A stretch of DNA of 64,000 bases. Source: Heliopora coerulea (taxonomy: Eukaryota; Cnidaria; Anthozoa; Scleralcyonacea; Helioporidae). Position numbers and translations under genes: made by a program. The notes beneath the pieces were generated by a model that worked only from the letters and a program-made list of their open reading frames with translations, ran no database searches and was not told the DNA's origin. Position 1 is the stretch's first letter. Each line of letters begins with the position of its first letter. Location of the stretch: positions 1 through 64,000 of the forward strand of contig JASJOG010000608.1 in NCBI GenBank assembly GCA_030142905.1, given 5' to 3'. Below are positions 15,447 to 30,400 of this stretch, in pieces.

Positions 15447-18400
15447 GAACTACCAGATGATAATAATGTCGACAACCAGAAGATGATGCTGATAATGATG
15501 ACGAAACCCAAATGATGATGATGATGACAACATCGAGATGATGATGTCGATGATGATGATGATGGCAAAAACCAAATGATGATGATGAGGATAATGAAGA
15601 GAACGACCTGATGATGATGATGATGATGAGTCAGCAAAAAAAGAAAATGCTGAGTCTGGGAAAAGTGAAACTGCTGAGTCAGCAAAAAATGAAACCGCAG
15701 ACTGACTGACTGACCGTCAACGGATTATGACGATGACCAGATGATGATGATTGTGATGATGATGATGACCAGATGATGATGATGTTGAAGGTGATGATGA
15801 CCAGATGATGATCATGACCAGATGATGATGACCAGATGATTACGATTACTAGATGGTGAAAATGACAAAATCATGATGATGATAATTATGAACACAACAA
15901 ACAGATATTGATGATGATGATTATAGCAATAACCAGATTATGATGATGTTGATGATGGTGATAAAGATCAGATAATGGTGATGATTTTGATGATCAGATG
16001 ATGGAGATCATGATAATGACGAGCAGATAATTATGATGATGATGACAAGAACATGACGATGTTGATGCTGATGACGTTGAAGACATAGTGATGATTATGA
16101 TGACAACGATGTCCAGATGTTGATGATGATAATAAAGACAACAAACAGATGATGGTGATGATGATGATGACGATCTGATAATGGTGATGATGATGACGAT
16201 GATCAGGTAATGGAGATCATGATAATGACGAGCGGATAATGATGATGATGATGATGACAAGAACCAGACGATGTTGATGCTGATGATGAAGACGATATTG
16301 TGATGATTATGATGACAACGACGACCAGATGATGATGATAAGGAAGAGCAAATGATCAGAATCATGATGATGATCACGACAACCAGATGATGATGATGAT
16401 AATGAAGACAACGACCAGATGGATGATGCTGACGATGATGATGAGTCAGCAAAAAATAAAACTGCTGAGTCAGCAAAAAATGAAGCTGCTGAGTTAGCAA
16501 AAGATGAAACTGCTGAGTCAGCAAAAAATGAAGCTGCTGAGTTAGCAAAAGATGAAACTGCTGAGTCAGCAAAAAATGAAAGTGTTTAGTAAGCAAAAAC
16601 TGAAACTGCTGAGTCAGTGAAACATGTAACTGCTGTGTCAGCAACAAGTCAAACTGCTGAGGCTGCGAAAAATGAAACTACTCAGTCAGCAAAAGTTGGA
16701 AATTCTGAGTTAGCGAAAAATAAAACTGCTAAGTCAGCAAAAGATGAAACTGCTGAGTCAGGGAAAATGAAACTGCTGAGTCAGCAAAAATGAAACAGCA
16801 GAGTTAACATAAAAGAAACTGCTGAGTCAGCAAAAAATGAAACTGTTGAGTAAACAAAAATGGAAACTGCTGACTCAGCGATAAATGTAACTGCTGAGCC
16901 ATCAAAAAATTAAACTGCTGAGTCAGGAAAAAGTGAAACTGCTGAGTCAGCGAAATTTGAAACCGCTGACTGACTGACAGTCAACCGATAATGAAGATGA
17001 CGAAATGATGATGATGATGATGATGAGAACTACCAGATGATAATAATGTCGACAACCAGAAGATGATGCTGATAATGATGACGAAACCCAAATGATGATG
17101 ATGATGACAACATCGAGATGATGATGTCGATGATGATGATGATGGCAAAAACCAAATGATGATGATGAGGATAATGAAGAGAACGACCTGATGATGATGA
17201 TGATGATGAGTCAGCAAAAAAAGAAAATGCTTGCTGAGTCTGGGAAAAGTGAAACTGCTGAGTCAGCAAAAAATGAAACCGCAGACTGACTGACTGACCG
17301 TCAACGGATTATGACGATGACCAGATGATGATGATTGTGATGATGATGATGACCAGATGATGATGATGTTGAAGGTGATGATGACCAGATGATGATCATG
17401 ACCAGATGATGATGACCAGATGATTACGATTACTAGATGGTGAAAATGACAAAATCATGATGATGATAATTATGAACACAACAAACAGATATTGATGATG
17501 ATGATTATAGCAATAACCAGATTATGATGATGTTGATGATGATGATAAAGATCAGATAATGGTGATGATTTTGATGATCAGATGATGGAGATCATGATAA
17601 TGACGAGCAGATAATTATGATGATGATGACAAGAACATGACGATGTTGATGCTGATGACGTTGAAGACATAGTGATGATTATGATGACAACGATGTCCAG
17701 ATGTTGATGATGATGATAATAAAGACAACAAACAGATGATGGTGATGATGATGATGACGACAACAACAAGATGATGATGATGATGATGATGATAACGATC
17801 TGATAATGGTGATGATGATGACGATGATCAGATAATGGAGATCATGATAATGACGAGCGGATAATGATGATGATGATGATGACAAGAACCAGACGATGTT
17901 GATGCTGATGATGAAGACGATATTGTGATGATTATGATGACAACGACGACCAGATGATGATGATAAGGAAGAGCAAATGATCAGAATCATGATGATGATC
18001 ACGACAACCAGATGATGATGATGATAATGAAGACAACGACCAGATGATGATGCTGACGATGATGATGAGTCAGCAAAAAATAAAACTGCTGAGTCAGCAA
18101 AAAATGAAGCTGCTGAGTTAGCAAAAGATGAAACTGCTGAGTCAGCAAAAAATGAAGCTGCTGAGTTAGCAAAAGATGAAACTGCTGAGTCAGCAAAAAA
18201 TGAAAGTGTTTAGTAAGCAAAAACTGAAAATGCTGAGTCAGTGAAACATGTAACTGCTGTGTCAGCAACAAGTCAAACTGCTGAGGCTGCGAAAAATGAA
18301 ACTACTCAGTCAGCAAAAGTTGGAAATTCTGAGTTAGCGAAAAATAAAACTGCTAAGTCAGCAAAAGATGAAACTGCTGAGTCAGGGAAAATGAAACTGC

Positions 18401-18603
18401 TGAGTCAGCAAAAATGAAACTGCAGAGTTAACATAAAAGAAACTGCTGAGTCAGCAAAAAATGAAACTGTTGAGTAAACAAAAATGGAAACTGCTGAGTC
18501 AGCGATAAATGTAACTGCTGAGCCATCAAAAAATTAAACTGCTGAGTCAGGAAAAAGTGAAACTGCTGAGTCAGCGAAAAACGAAACCGCTGACTGACTG
18601 ACA
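2363..18603. repeat. Homogeneous domain: ten short HOR units
   Basis: Ten consecutive units measure 1671, 1668, 1620, 1620, 1669, 1620, 1580, 1580, 1589 and 1624 bp. The 48-bp steps come from gain or loss of a pair of 24-mers near the end of the 24-mer tract. The 1580 class also lacks a piece of the GACGACAACAACAAG block. Long stretches are identical between units by eye, consistent with recent amplification or gene conversion. Confidence 0.92.
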
Positions 18604-20449
18604 GTCAACCGATAATGAAGATGACCAAATGATGATGATGATGATGATGAGAACGACCAGATGATAATGATGTCGACAACCAGAAGATGATGCTGATGAT
18701 GATGACGAAACCCAAATGATGATGATGATTACAATGGAGACAACCATAAGATGATGATGATGCGACGAAGACCAGATTATTATGATGATGATAATGAAGA
18801 GCAGATGATTATTATGTTGATGATGATGATGATAACCAGATGATGATTATGATGATAAAGACCAGATAATGGTGATGATGATGACAACATTCAGATGATG
18901 ATGTCGATGATGATGATGATGGCAAAAACCAAATGATGATGATGAGGATAATGAAGACAACGACCTGATGATGATGATGATGATGAGTCAGCAAAAAAAG
19001 AAAATGCTGAGTCAGCGAAAAATAAAACTGCTGAGTCATCAAAAAATGAAACTGCTGAGTCTGGGAAAAGTGAAACTGCTGAGTCAGCAAAAAATGAAAC
19101 CGCAGACTGACTGACTGACCGTCAACTGATGATGAAGATGACCAGATGATGATGGTTGTGATGATGACGACGACCAGATGATGATGATGTTGAAGGTGAT
19201 GATGACCAGATTATGATCATGACCAGATGATGATGACCAGATGATGACGATTACTAGATGGTGAAAATAACCAAATCATGATGATGATAATTATGAACAC
19301 AACAAACAGATATTGATGATGATGATTATAGCAATAACCAGATTATGATGATGTTGATGATGATGATAAAGATCAGATAATGTTGATGATTTTGATGATC
19401 AGATGATGGAGATCATGATAATGACGAGCAGATAATTACGATGATGATGACAAGAACATGACGATGTTGATGCTGATGATGTTGAAGACATAGTGATGAT
19501 TATGATGACAACGATGTCCAGATGTTGATGATGATAATAATAAAGACAACAAACAGATGATGGTGATGATGATGATGACGACAACAACAAGATGATGATG
19601 ATGATGATGATGATAACGATCTGATAATGGTGATGATGATGACGATGATCAGATAATGGAGATCATGATAATGACGAGCAGATAATGATGATGATGATGA
19701 TGACAAGAACCAGACGATGTTGATGCTGATGATGAAGACGGTATTGTGATGATTATGATGACAACGACGACCAGATGATGATGATAAGGAAGAGCAGATG
19801 ATCAGAATCATGATGATGGTCACGACGACCAGATGATGATGATGATAATGAAGACAACGACCAGATGATGATGCTGATGATGATGATGAGTCAGCAAAAA
19901 ATAAAACTGCTGAGTCAGCAAAAAATGAAGCTGCTGAGTTAGCAAAAGATCAAACTGCTGAGTCAGCAAAAAATGAAGCTGCTGAGTTAGCAAAAGATCA
20001 AACTGCTGAGTCAGCAAAAAATGAAAGTGTTTAGTAAGCAAAAACTGAAAATGCTGAGTCAGTGAAACATGTAACTGCTGTGTCAGAAACAACTCAAACT
20101 GCTGAGACTGCAAAAAATGAAACTACTCAGTCAGCAAAAGTTGGAAATTCTGAGTTAGCGAAAAATAAAACTGCTAAGTCAGCAAAAGATGAAACTGCTG
20201 AGTGAGGGAAAATGAAACTGCTGAGTCAGCAAAAATGAAACTGCAGAGTTAACATAAAAGAAACTGCTGAGTCAGCAAAAAATGAAACTGTTGAGTAAAC
20301 AAAAATGGAAACTGCTGTGTCAGCGATAAATGTAACTACTGAGCCATCAAAAAATTAAACTGCTGAGTGAGGAAAAAGTGAAAATGCTGAGTCAGGAATA
20401 AAGTGAAACTGCTGAGTCAGCGAAAAACGAAACCGCTGACTGACTGACA
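18604..20449. repeat. HOR unit with extra 165-bp block
   Basis: This 1846-bp unit carries an additional GAT-rich segment at about 18727-18890, with a TTACAATGGAGACAACCATAAG-like start and two GATTATTATG-like motifs. The ten units before it lack this segment. Related blocks reappear near 39285-39440, 41371-41526 and 42785-42930. Confidence 0.75.
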
Positions 20450-23400
20450 GTCAATCGATAATGAAGATGACCAAATGATGATGATGATGATGATGAGAAC
20501 GACCAGATGATAATGATGTCGACAACCAGAAGATGATGCTGATGATGATGACGAAACCCAAATGATGATGATGATGACAACATTCAGATGATGATGTCGA
20601 TGATGATGATGATGGCAAAAACCAAATGATGATGATGAGGATAATGAAGACAACGACCTGATGATGATGATGATGATGAGTCAGCAAAAAAAGAAAATGC
20701 TGAGTCAGCGAAAAATAAAACTGCTGAGTCATCAAAAAATGAAACTGCTGAGTCTGGGAAAAGTGAAACTGCTGAGTCAGCAAAAAATGAAAGTGTTTAG
20801 TAAGCAAAAACTGAAACTGCTGAGTCAGTGAAACATGTAACTGCTGTGTCAGCAACAAGTCAAACTGCTGAGGCTGCGAAAAATGAAACTACTCAGTCAG
20901 CAAAAGTTGGAAATTCTGAGTTAGCGAAAAATAAAACTGCTAAGTCAGCAAAAGATGAAACTGCTGAGTCAGGGAAAATGAAACTGCTGAGTCAGCAAAA
21001 ATGAAACTGCAGAGTTAACATAAAAGAAACTGCTGAGTCAGCAAAAAATGAAACTGTTGAGTAAACAAAAATGGAAACTGCTGACTCAGCGATAAATGTA
21101 ACTGCTGAGCCATCAAAAAATTAAACTGCTGAGTCATGAAAAAGTGAAACTGCTGAGTCAGCGAAATTTGAAACCGCTGACTGACTGACAGTCAAACGAT
21201 AATGAAGATGACCAAATGATGATGATGATGATGATGAGAACGACCAGATGATAATGATGTCGACAACCAGAAGATGATGCTGATGATGATGACGAAACCC
21301 AAATGATGATGATGATGACAACATCCAGATGACGATGTCGATGATGATGATGGCAAAAACCAAATGATGATGATGAGGATAATGAAGACAACGACGTGAT
21401 GATGATGATGATGAGTCAGCAAAAAAACAAAATGCTGAGTCATTGAAAAATGAAACTGCTGAGTCATCAAAAAGTGAAACTGCTGAGTCTGGGAAAAGTG
21501 AAACTGCTGAGTCAGCAAAAAATGAAACCGCAGACTGACTGACTGACCGTCAACGGATTATGACGATGACCAGATGATGATGATTGTGATGATGATGATG
21601 ACCAGATGATGATGATGTTGAAGGTGATGATGACCAGATGATGATGATGACCAGATGATGATGACCAGATGATTACGATTACTAGATGGTGAAAATGACC
21701 AAATCATGATGATGATAATTATGAACACAATAAACAGATATTGATGATGATGATTATAGCAATAACCAGATTATGATGATGTTGATGATGATGATAAAGA
21801 TCAGATAATGGTGATGATTTTGATGATCAGATGATGGAGATCATGATAATGACGAGCAGATAATTATGATGATGATGACAAGAACATGACGATGTTGATG
21901 CTGATTATGTTGAAGACATAGTGATGATTATGATGACAACGATGTCCAGATGTTGATGATGATAATAATAAAGACAACAAACAGATGATGGTGATGATGA
22001 TGATGACGACAACAACAAGATGATGATGATGATGATGATGATGATAACGATCTGATAATGGTGATGATGATGACGATGATCAGATAATGGAGATCATGAT
22101 AATGACGAGCAGATAATGATGATGATGATGATGAGAAGAACCAGACGATGTTGATGCTGATGATGAAGACGATATTCTGATGATTATGATGACAACGACG
22201 ACCAGATGATGATGATAAGGAAGAGCTGATGATCAGAATCATGATGATGATCACGACGACCAGATGATGATGATGATAATGAAGACAACGACCAGATGAT
22301 GATGCTGACCATGATGATGAGTCAGCAAAAAAAAAACTGCTGAGTCAGCAAAAAATGAAGCTGCTGAGTTAGCAAAAGATGAAACTGCTGAGTCAGCAAA
22401 AAATGAAGCTGCTGAGTTAGCAAGAGATGAAACTGCTGAGTCAGCAAAAAATGAAAGTGTTTAGTAAGCAAAAACTGAAACTGCTGAGTCAGTGAAACAT
22501 GTAACTGCTGTGTCAACAACAAGTCAAACTGCTGAGGCTGCGAAAAATGAAACTACTCAGTCAGCAAAAGTTGGAAATTCTGAGTTAGCGAAAAATAAAA
22601 CTGCTAAGTCAGCAAAAGATGAAACTGCTGAGTCAGGGAAAATGAAACTGCTGAGTCAGCAAAAATGAAACTGCAGAGTTAACATAAAAGAAACTGCTGA
22701 GTCAGCAAAAAATGAAACTGTTGAGTAAACAAAAATGGAAACTGCTGAGTCAGCGATAAATGTAACTGCTGAGCCATCAAAAAATTAAACTGCAGAGTCA
22801 TGAAAAAGTGAAACTGCTGAGTCAGCGAAATTTGAAACCGCTGCCTGACTGACAGTCAACCGATAATGAAGATGACCAAATGATGATGATGATGATGATG
22901 AGAACGACCAGATGATAATCATGTCGACAACCAGAAGATGATGCTGATGATGATGATGAAACCCAAATGATGATGATGATTACAACATCCAGATGACAAT
23001 GTCAATGATGATGATGCCAAAAACCAAATGATGATGATGAGGATAATGAAGACAACGACCTGATGATGATGATGATGATGAGTCAGCAAAAAAACAAAAT
23101 GCTGAGTCATTGAAAAATGAAACTGCTGAGTCATCAAAAAGTGAAACTGCTGAGTCTGGGAAAAGTGAAACTGCTGAGTCAGCAAAAAATGAAACAGCAG
23201 ACTGACTGACTGACCGTCAACTGATGATGAAGATGATCAGATGATGATGATTGTGATGATGATGATGACCAGATGATGATGATACTAAAGGTGATGATGA
23301 CCAGATGATGATGATGACCAGATGATGATGACCAGATGATTACGATTACTAGTAGATGAAAATGACCAAATCATGATGATGATAATTATGAACACAACAA

Positions 23401-26400
23401 ACAGATATTGATGATGATGATTATAGCAATAACCAGATTATGATGATGTTGATGATGATGATAAAGATCAGATAATGGTGATGATTTTGATGATCAGATG
23501 ATGGAGATCATGATAATGAAGAGCAGATAATTATGATGATGATGACAAGAACATGCCGATGTTGATGCTGATGATGTTGAAGACATAGTGATGATTATGA
23601 TGACAACGATATCCAGATGTTGATGATGGTAATAATAAAGACAACAAACAGATGATGGTGATGATGATGATGACGACAACAACAAGATGATGATGATGAT
23701 GACGATAACGATCTGATAATGGTGATGATGATGACGATGATCTGATAATGGAGATCATGATAATGACGAGCAGATGATGATGATGATGATGATGAGAAGA
23801 ACCAGACGATGTTGATGCTGATGATGAAGACGATATTGTGATGATTATGATGACAATGACGACCAGATGATGATGATGACCAGATGATGATGACCAGATG
23901 ATTACGATTACTAGATGGTGAAAATGACCAAATCATGATGATGATAATTATGAACACAATAAACAGATATTGATGATGATGATTATAGCAATAACCAGAT
24001 TATGATGTTGATGATGATGATAAAGATCAGATAATGGTGATGATTTTGATGATCAGATGATGGAGATCATGATAATGACGAGCAGATAATTATGATGATG
24101 ATGACAAGAACATGACGATGTTGATGTTGATTATGTTGAAGACATAGTGATGATTATGATGACAACGATGTCCAGATGTTGATGATGATAATAATAAAGA
24201 CAACAAACAGATGATAGTGATGATGATGATGACGACAACAACAAGATGATGATGATGATGATGATGATAATAACGATCTGAGAATGGTGATGATGATGAC
24301 GATGATCAGATAATGGAGATCATGATAATGACGAGCAGATAATGATGATGTTGATGATGAGAAGAACCAAACGATGTTGATGCTGATGATGAAGACGATA
24401 TTGTGATGATTATGATGACAACGACGACCAGATGATGATGATAAGGAAGAGCAGATGATCAGAATCATGATGATGATCACGACGACCAGATGATGATGAT
24501 GATAATGAAGACAATGACCAGATGATGATGCTGACGATGATGATGAGTCAGCAAAAAATAAAACTGCTGAGTCAGCAAAAAATGAAGCTGCTGAGTTAGC
24601 AAAAGATGAAACTGCTGAGTCAGCAAAAAATGAAGCTGCTGAGTTAGCAAAAGATGAAACTGCTGAGTCAGCAAAAAATGAAAGTGTTTAGTAAGCAAAA
24701 ACTGAAACTGCTGAGTCAGTGAAACATGTAACTGCTGTGTCAGCAACAAGTCAAACTGCTGAGGCTGCGAAAAATGAAACTACTCAGTCAGCAAAAGTTG
24801 GAAATTCTGAATTAGCAAAAAACAAAACTGCTAAGTCAGCAAAAGATGAAACTGCTGAGTCAGGGAAAATGAAACTGCTGAGTCAGCAAAAATGAAACTG
24901 CAGAGTTAACATAAAAGAAACTGCTGAGTCAGCAAAAAATGAAACTGTTGAGTAAACAGAAATCGAAAATGCTGAGTCAGCGATAAATGTAACTGCTGAG
25001 CCATCAAAAAATTAAACTGCTGAGTCATGAAAAAGTGAAACTGCTGAGTCAGCGAAATTTGAAACCGCCGCCTAACTGACAGTCAACCGATAATGAAGAT
25101 GACCAAATGATGATGATGATGATGATGAGAATGACAAGATGATAATCATGTCGACAACCAGAAGATGATGCTGATGATGATTACGAAACCCAAATGATGA
25201 TGATGATGACAACATCCAGATGACGATGTCGATGATGATGATGGCAAAAACCAAATGATGATGATGAGGATAATGAAGACAACGACCTGATGATGATGAT
25301 GATGATGAGTCATCAAAAAGTGAAACTGCTGAGTCTGGGAAAATTGAAACTGCTGAGTCAGCAAAAAATGAAACAACAAACTGACTGACTGACCGTCAAC
25401 TGATGATGAAGATGACCAGATGATGATGATTGTGATGATGATGATGACCAGATGATGATGATACTCAAGGTGATGGTGACCAGATGATGATGATGACCAG
25501 ATGATGATGACCAGATGATTACGATTACTAGTAGATGAAAATGACCAAATCATGATGATGATAATTATGAACACAACAAACAGATATTGATGATGATGAT
25601 AATAGCAATAACCAGATTATGATGATGTTGATGATGATGATAAAGATCAGATAATGCTGATGATTCTGATGATCAGATGATGGAGATCATGATAATGACG
25701 AGCAGATAATTATGATGATGATGACAAGAACATGCCGATGTTGTTGCTGATTATGCTGAAGACATAGTGATGATTTTGATGACAACGATATCCAGATGTT
25801 GATGATGATAATAATAAAGACAACAAACAGATGATGGTGATGATGATGATGACGACAACAACAAGATGATGATGATGATGATGATAACGATCTGATAATG
25901 GTGATGATGATGACAATGATCAGATAATGGAGATCATGATAATGACGAGCAGATAATGATGATGATGATGATGAGAAGAACCAGACGATGTTGATGCTGA
26001 TGATGAAGACGATATTGTGATGATTATGATGACAACGACGACCAGATGATGATGATAAGGAAGAGCAGATGATCAGAATCATGATGATGATCACGACGAC
26101 CAGATGATGATGATGATAATGAAGACAACGACCAGATGATGATGCTGACGATGATGATGAGTCAGAAAAAAATAAAACTGCTGAGTCAGCAAAAAATGAA
26201 GCTGCTGAGTTAGCAAAAGATGAAACTGCTGAGTCAGCAAAAAATGAAGCTGCTGAGTTAGCAAAAGATGAAACTGCTGAGTCAGCAAAAAATGAAAGTG
26301 TTTAGTAAGCAAAAACTGAAACTGCTGAGTCAGTGAAACATGTAACTGCTGTGTCAGCAACAAGTCAAACTGCTGAGGCTGCGAAAAATGAAACTACTCA

Positions 26401-26699
26401 GTCAGCAAAAGTTGGAAATTCTGAATTAGCAAAAAACAAAACTGCTAAGTCAGCAAAAGATGAAACTGCTGAGTCAGGGAAAATGAAACTGCTGAGTCAG
26501 CAAAAATGAAACTGCAGAGTTAACATAAAAGAAACTGCTGAGTCAGCAAAAAATGAAACTGTTGAGTAAACAGAAATCGAAAATGCTGAGTCAGCGATAA
26601 ATGTAACTGCTGAGCCATCAAAAAATTAAACTGCTGAGTCATGAAAAAGTGAAACTGCTGAGTCAGCGAAATTTGAAACCGCCGCCTAACTGACAGTCA

Positions 26700-29600
26700 A
26701 CCGATAATGAAGATGACCAAATGATGATGATGATGATGATGAGAATGACAAGATGATAATCATGTCGACAACCAGAAGATGATGCTGATGATGATTACGA
26801 AACCCAAATGATGATGATGATGACAACATCCAGATGACGATGTCGATGATGATGATGGCAAAAACCAAATGATGATGATGAGGATAATGAAGACAACGAC
26901 CTGATGATGATGATGATGATGAGTCATCAAAAAGTGAAACTGCTGAGTCTGGGAAAAATGAAACTGCTGAGTCATCAAAAAGTGAAACTGCTGAGTCTGG
27001 GAAAATTGAAACTGCTGAGTCAGCAAAAAATGAAACAACAAACTGACTGACTGACCGTCAACTGATGATGAAGATGACCAGATGATGATGATTGTGATGA
27101 TGATGATGACCAGATGATGATGATACTCAAGGTGATGGTGACCAGATGATGATGATGACCAGATGATGATGACCAGATGATTACGATTACTAGTAGATGA
27201 AAATGACCAAATCATGATGATGATAATTATGAACACAACAAACAGATATTGATGATGATGATAATAGCAATAACCAGATTATGATGATGTTGATGATGAT
27301 GATAAAGATCAGATAATGCTGATGATTCTGATGATCAGATGATGGAGATCATGATAATGACGAGCAGATAATTATGATGATGATGACAAGAACATGCCGA
27401 TGTTGTTGCTGATTATGCTGAAGACATAGTGATGATTTTGATGACAACGATATCCAGATGTTGATGATGATAATAATAAAGACAACAAACAGATGATGGT
27501 GATGATGATGATGACGACAACAACAAGATGATGATGATGATGATGATAACGATCTGATAATGGTGATGATGATGACAATGATCAGATAATGGAGATCATG
27601 ATAATGACGAGCAGATAATGATGATGATGATGATGAGAAGAACCAGACGATGTTGATGCTGATGATGAAGACGATATTGTGATGATTATGATGACAAAGA
27701 CGACCAGATGATGATGATAAGGAAGAGCAGATGATCAGAATCATGATGATGATCACGACGACCAGATGATGATGATGATAATGAAGACAACGACCAGATG
27801 ATGATGCTGACGATGATGATGAGTCAGAAAAAAATAAAACTGCTGAGTCAGCAAAAAATGAAGCTGCTGAGTTAGCAAAAGATGAAACTGCTGAGTCAGC
27901 AAAAAATGAAGCTGCTGAGTTAGCAAAAGATGAAACTGCTGAGTCAGCAAAAAATGAAAGTGTTTAGTAAGCAAAAACTGAAACTGCTGAGTCAGTGAAA
28001 CATGTAACTGCTGTGTCAGCAACAAGTCAAACTGCTGAGGCTGCGAAAAATGAAACTACTCAGTCAGCAAAAGTTGGAAATTCTGAGTTAGCGAAAAACA
28101 AAACTGCTAAGACAGCAAAAGATGAAACTGCTGAGTCAGGGAAAATGAAACTGCTGAGTAAGCAAAAATGAAACTGCAGAGTTAACATAAAAGAAACTGC
28201 TGAGTCAGCAAAAAATGAAACTGTTGAGTAAACAGAAATCGAAACTGCTGAGTCAGCGATAAATGTAACTGCTGAGGCATCAAAAAATTAAACTGCTGAG
28301 TCAGGAAAAAGTGAAACTGCTGAGTCAGCGAAATTTGAAACCGCTGACTGACTGACAGTCAACCGATAATGAAGATGACCAAATGATGATGATGATGATG
28401 ATGAGAACGACCAGATGATAATCATGTCGACAACCAGAAGATGATACTGATGATGATGACGAAACCCAAATGATGATGATGATGACAACATCCAGATGAT
28501 GATATCGATGATGATGATTATGGCAAAAACCAAATGATGATGATGAGGATAATGAAGACAACGACCTGATGATGATGATGATGATGAGTCAGCGAAAAAA
28601 GAAAATGCTGAGTCATTGAAAAATGAAACTGCTGAGTCATCAAAAAGTGAAACTGCTGAGTCTGGGAAAAGTGAAACTGCTGAGTCAGCAAAAAATGAAA
28701 GTGTTTAGTAAGCAAAAACTGAAACTGCTGAGTCAGTGAAACATGTAACTGCTGTGTCAGCAACAAGTCAAACTGCTGAGGCTGCGAAAAATGAAACTAC
28801 TCAGTCAGCAAAAGTTGGAAATTCTGAGTTAGCGAAAAACAAAACTGCTAAGTCAGCAAAAGATGAAACTGCTGAGTCAGTGAAAATGAAACTGCTGAGT
28901 CAGCAAAAATGAAACTGCAGAGTTAACATAAAAGAAACTGCAGAGTCAGCAAAAAATGAAACTGTTCAGTAAACAAAAATGGAAACTGCTGAGTCAGCGA
29001 TAAATGTAACTGCTGAGTCATCAAAAAGTGAAACTGCTGAGTCTGGGTAACGTGAAACTGCTGAGTCAGCAAAAAATGAAACAGCAGACTGACTGACTGA
29101 CCGTTAACTGATGATGAAGATGACCAGATGATGATGATTCTGATGATGATGATGACCGGATGATGATGATGATGAGAACGACCAGATGATAATGATGTCG
29201 ACAACCAGAAGATGATGCTGATGATGATGACGAAACCCAAATGATGATGATGATGACAACATCCAGATGACGATGTCAATGATGATGATGGCAAAAATCA
29301 AATGATGATGATGAGGATAATGAAGACAACGACCTGATGATGATGATGATGATGAGTCAGCAAAAAAAGAAAATGCTGAGTCATTGAAAAATGAAACTGC
29401 TGAGTCATCAAAAAGTGAAACTGCTGAGTCTGGGAAAAGTGAAACTGCTGAGTCAGCAAAAAATGAAACAGCAGACTGACTGACTGACCGTTAACTGATG
29501 ATGAAGATGACCAGATGATGATGATTGTGATGATGATGATGACCGGATGATGATGATGTTGAAGGTGATGATGACCAGATGATGATGATGACCAGATGAT

Positions 29601-30400
29601 GATGACCAGATGATTACGATTACTAGATGGTGAAAATGACCAAATCATGATGATGATAATTATGAACACAAAAACAGATATTGATGATGATGATTATAGC
29701 AATAACCAGATTATGATGTTGATGATGATGATAAAGATCAGATAATGGTGATGATTTTGATGATCAGATGATGGAGATCATGATAATGACGAGCAGATAA
29801 TTATGATGAAAATGACAAGAACATGACGATGTTGATGTTGATGATGTTGAAGATATAGTGATGATTATGATGACAACGATGTCCAGATGTTCATGATGAT
29901 AATAATAAAGACAACAAACAGATGATGGTGATGATGATGATGACGACAACAACAAGATGATGATGATGATGATGATGATGATGATAACGATCTGATAATG
30001 GTGATGATGATGACGATGATCAGATAATGGAGATCATGATAATGACGAGCAGATAATGATGATGTTGATGATGAGAAGAACCAGACGATGTTGATGCTGA
30101 TGATGAAGACGATATTGTGATGATTATGATGACAACGACGACCAGATGATGATGATAAGGAAGAGCTGATGATCAGAATCATGATGATGATCACGACGAC
30201 CAGATGAAGATGATGATAATGAAGACAACGACCAGGTGATGATGCTGACGATGATGATGAGTCAGCAAAAAATAAAACTGCTGAGTCAGCAAAAAATGAA
30301 GCTGCTGAGTTAGCAAGAGATGAAACTGCTGAGTCAGCAAAAAATGAAAGTGTTTAGTAAGCAAAAACTGAAACTGCTGAGTCAGTGAAACATGTAACTG
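26700..30400. repeat. Intra-array segmental copy A (offset 8.48 kb)
   Basis: Landmarks here recur 8480-8483 bp to the right: 26760 and 35240, 27753 and 36236, 28288 and 36771, 29104 and 37587, 29764 and 38247. Both segments share an unusual unit of about 2.3 kb in which a short 24-mer block is fused to a second GAT block. About 3.7 kb was copied as a block, with small indels (some landmarks differ by tens of bases). Confidence 0.75.
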
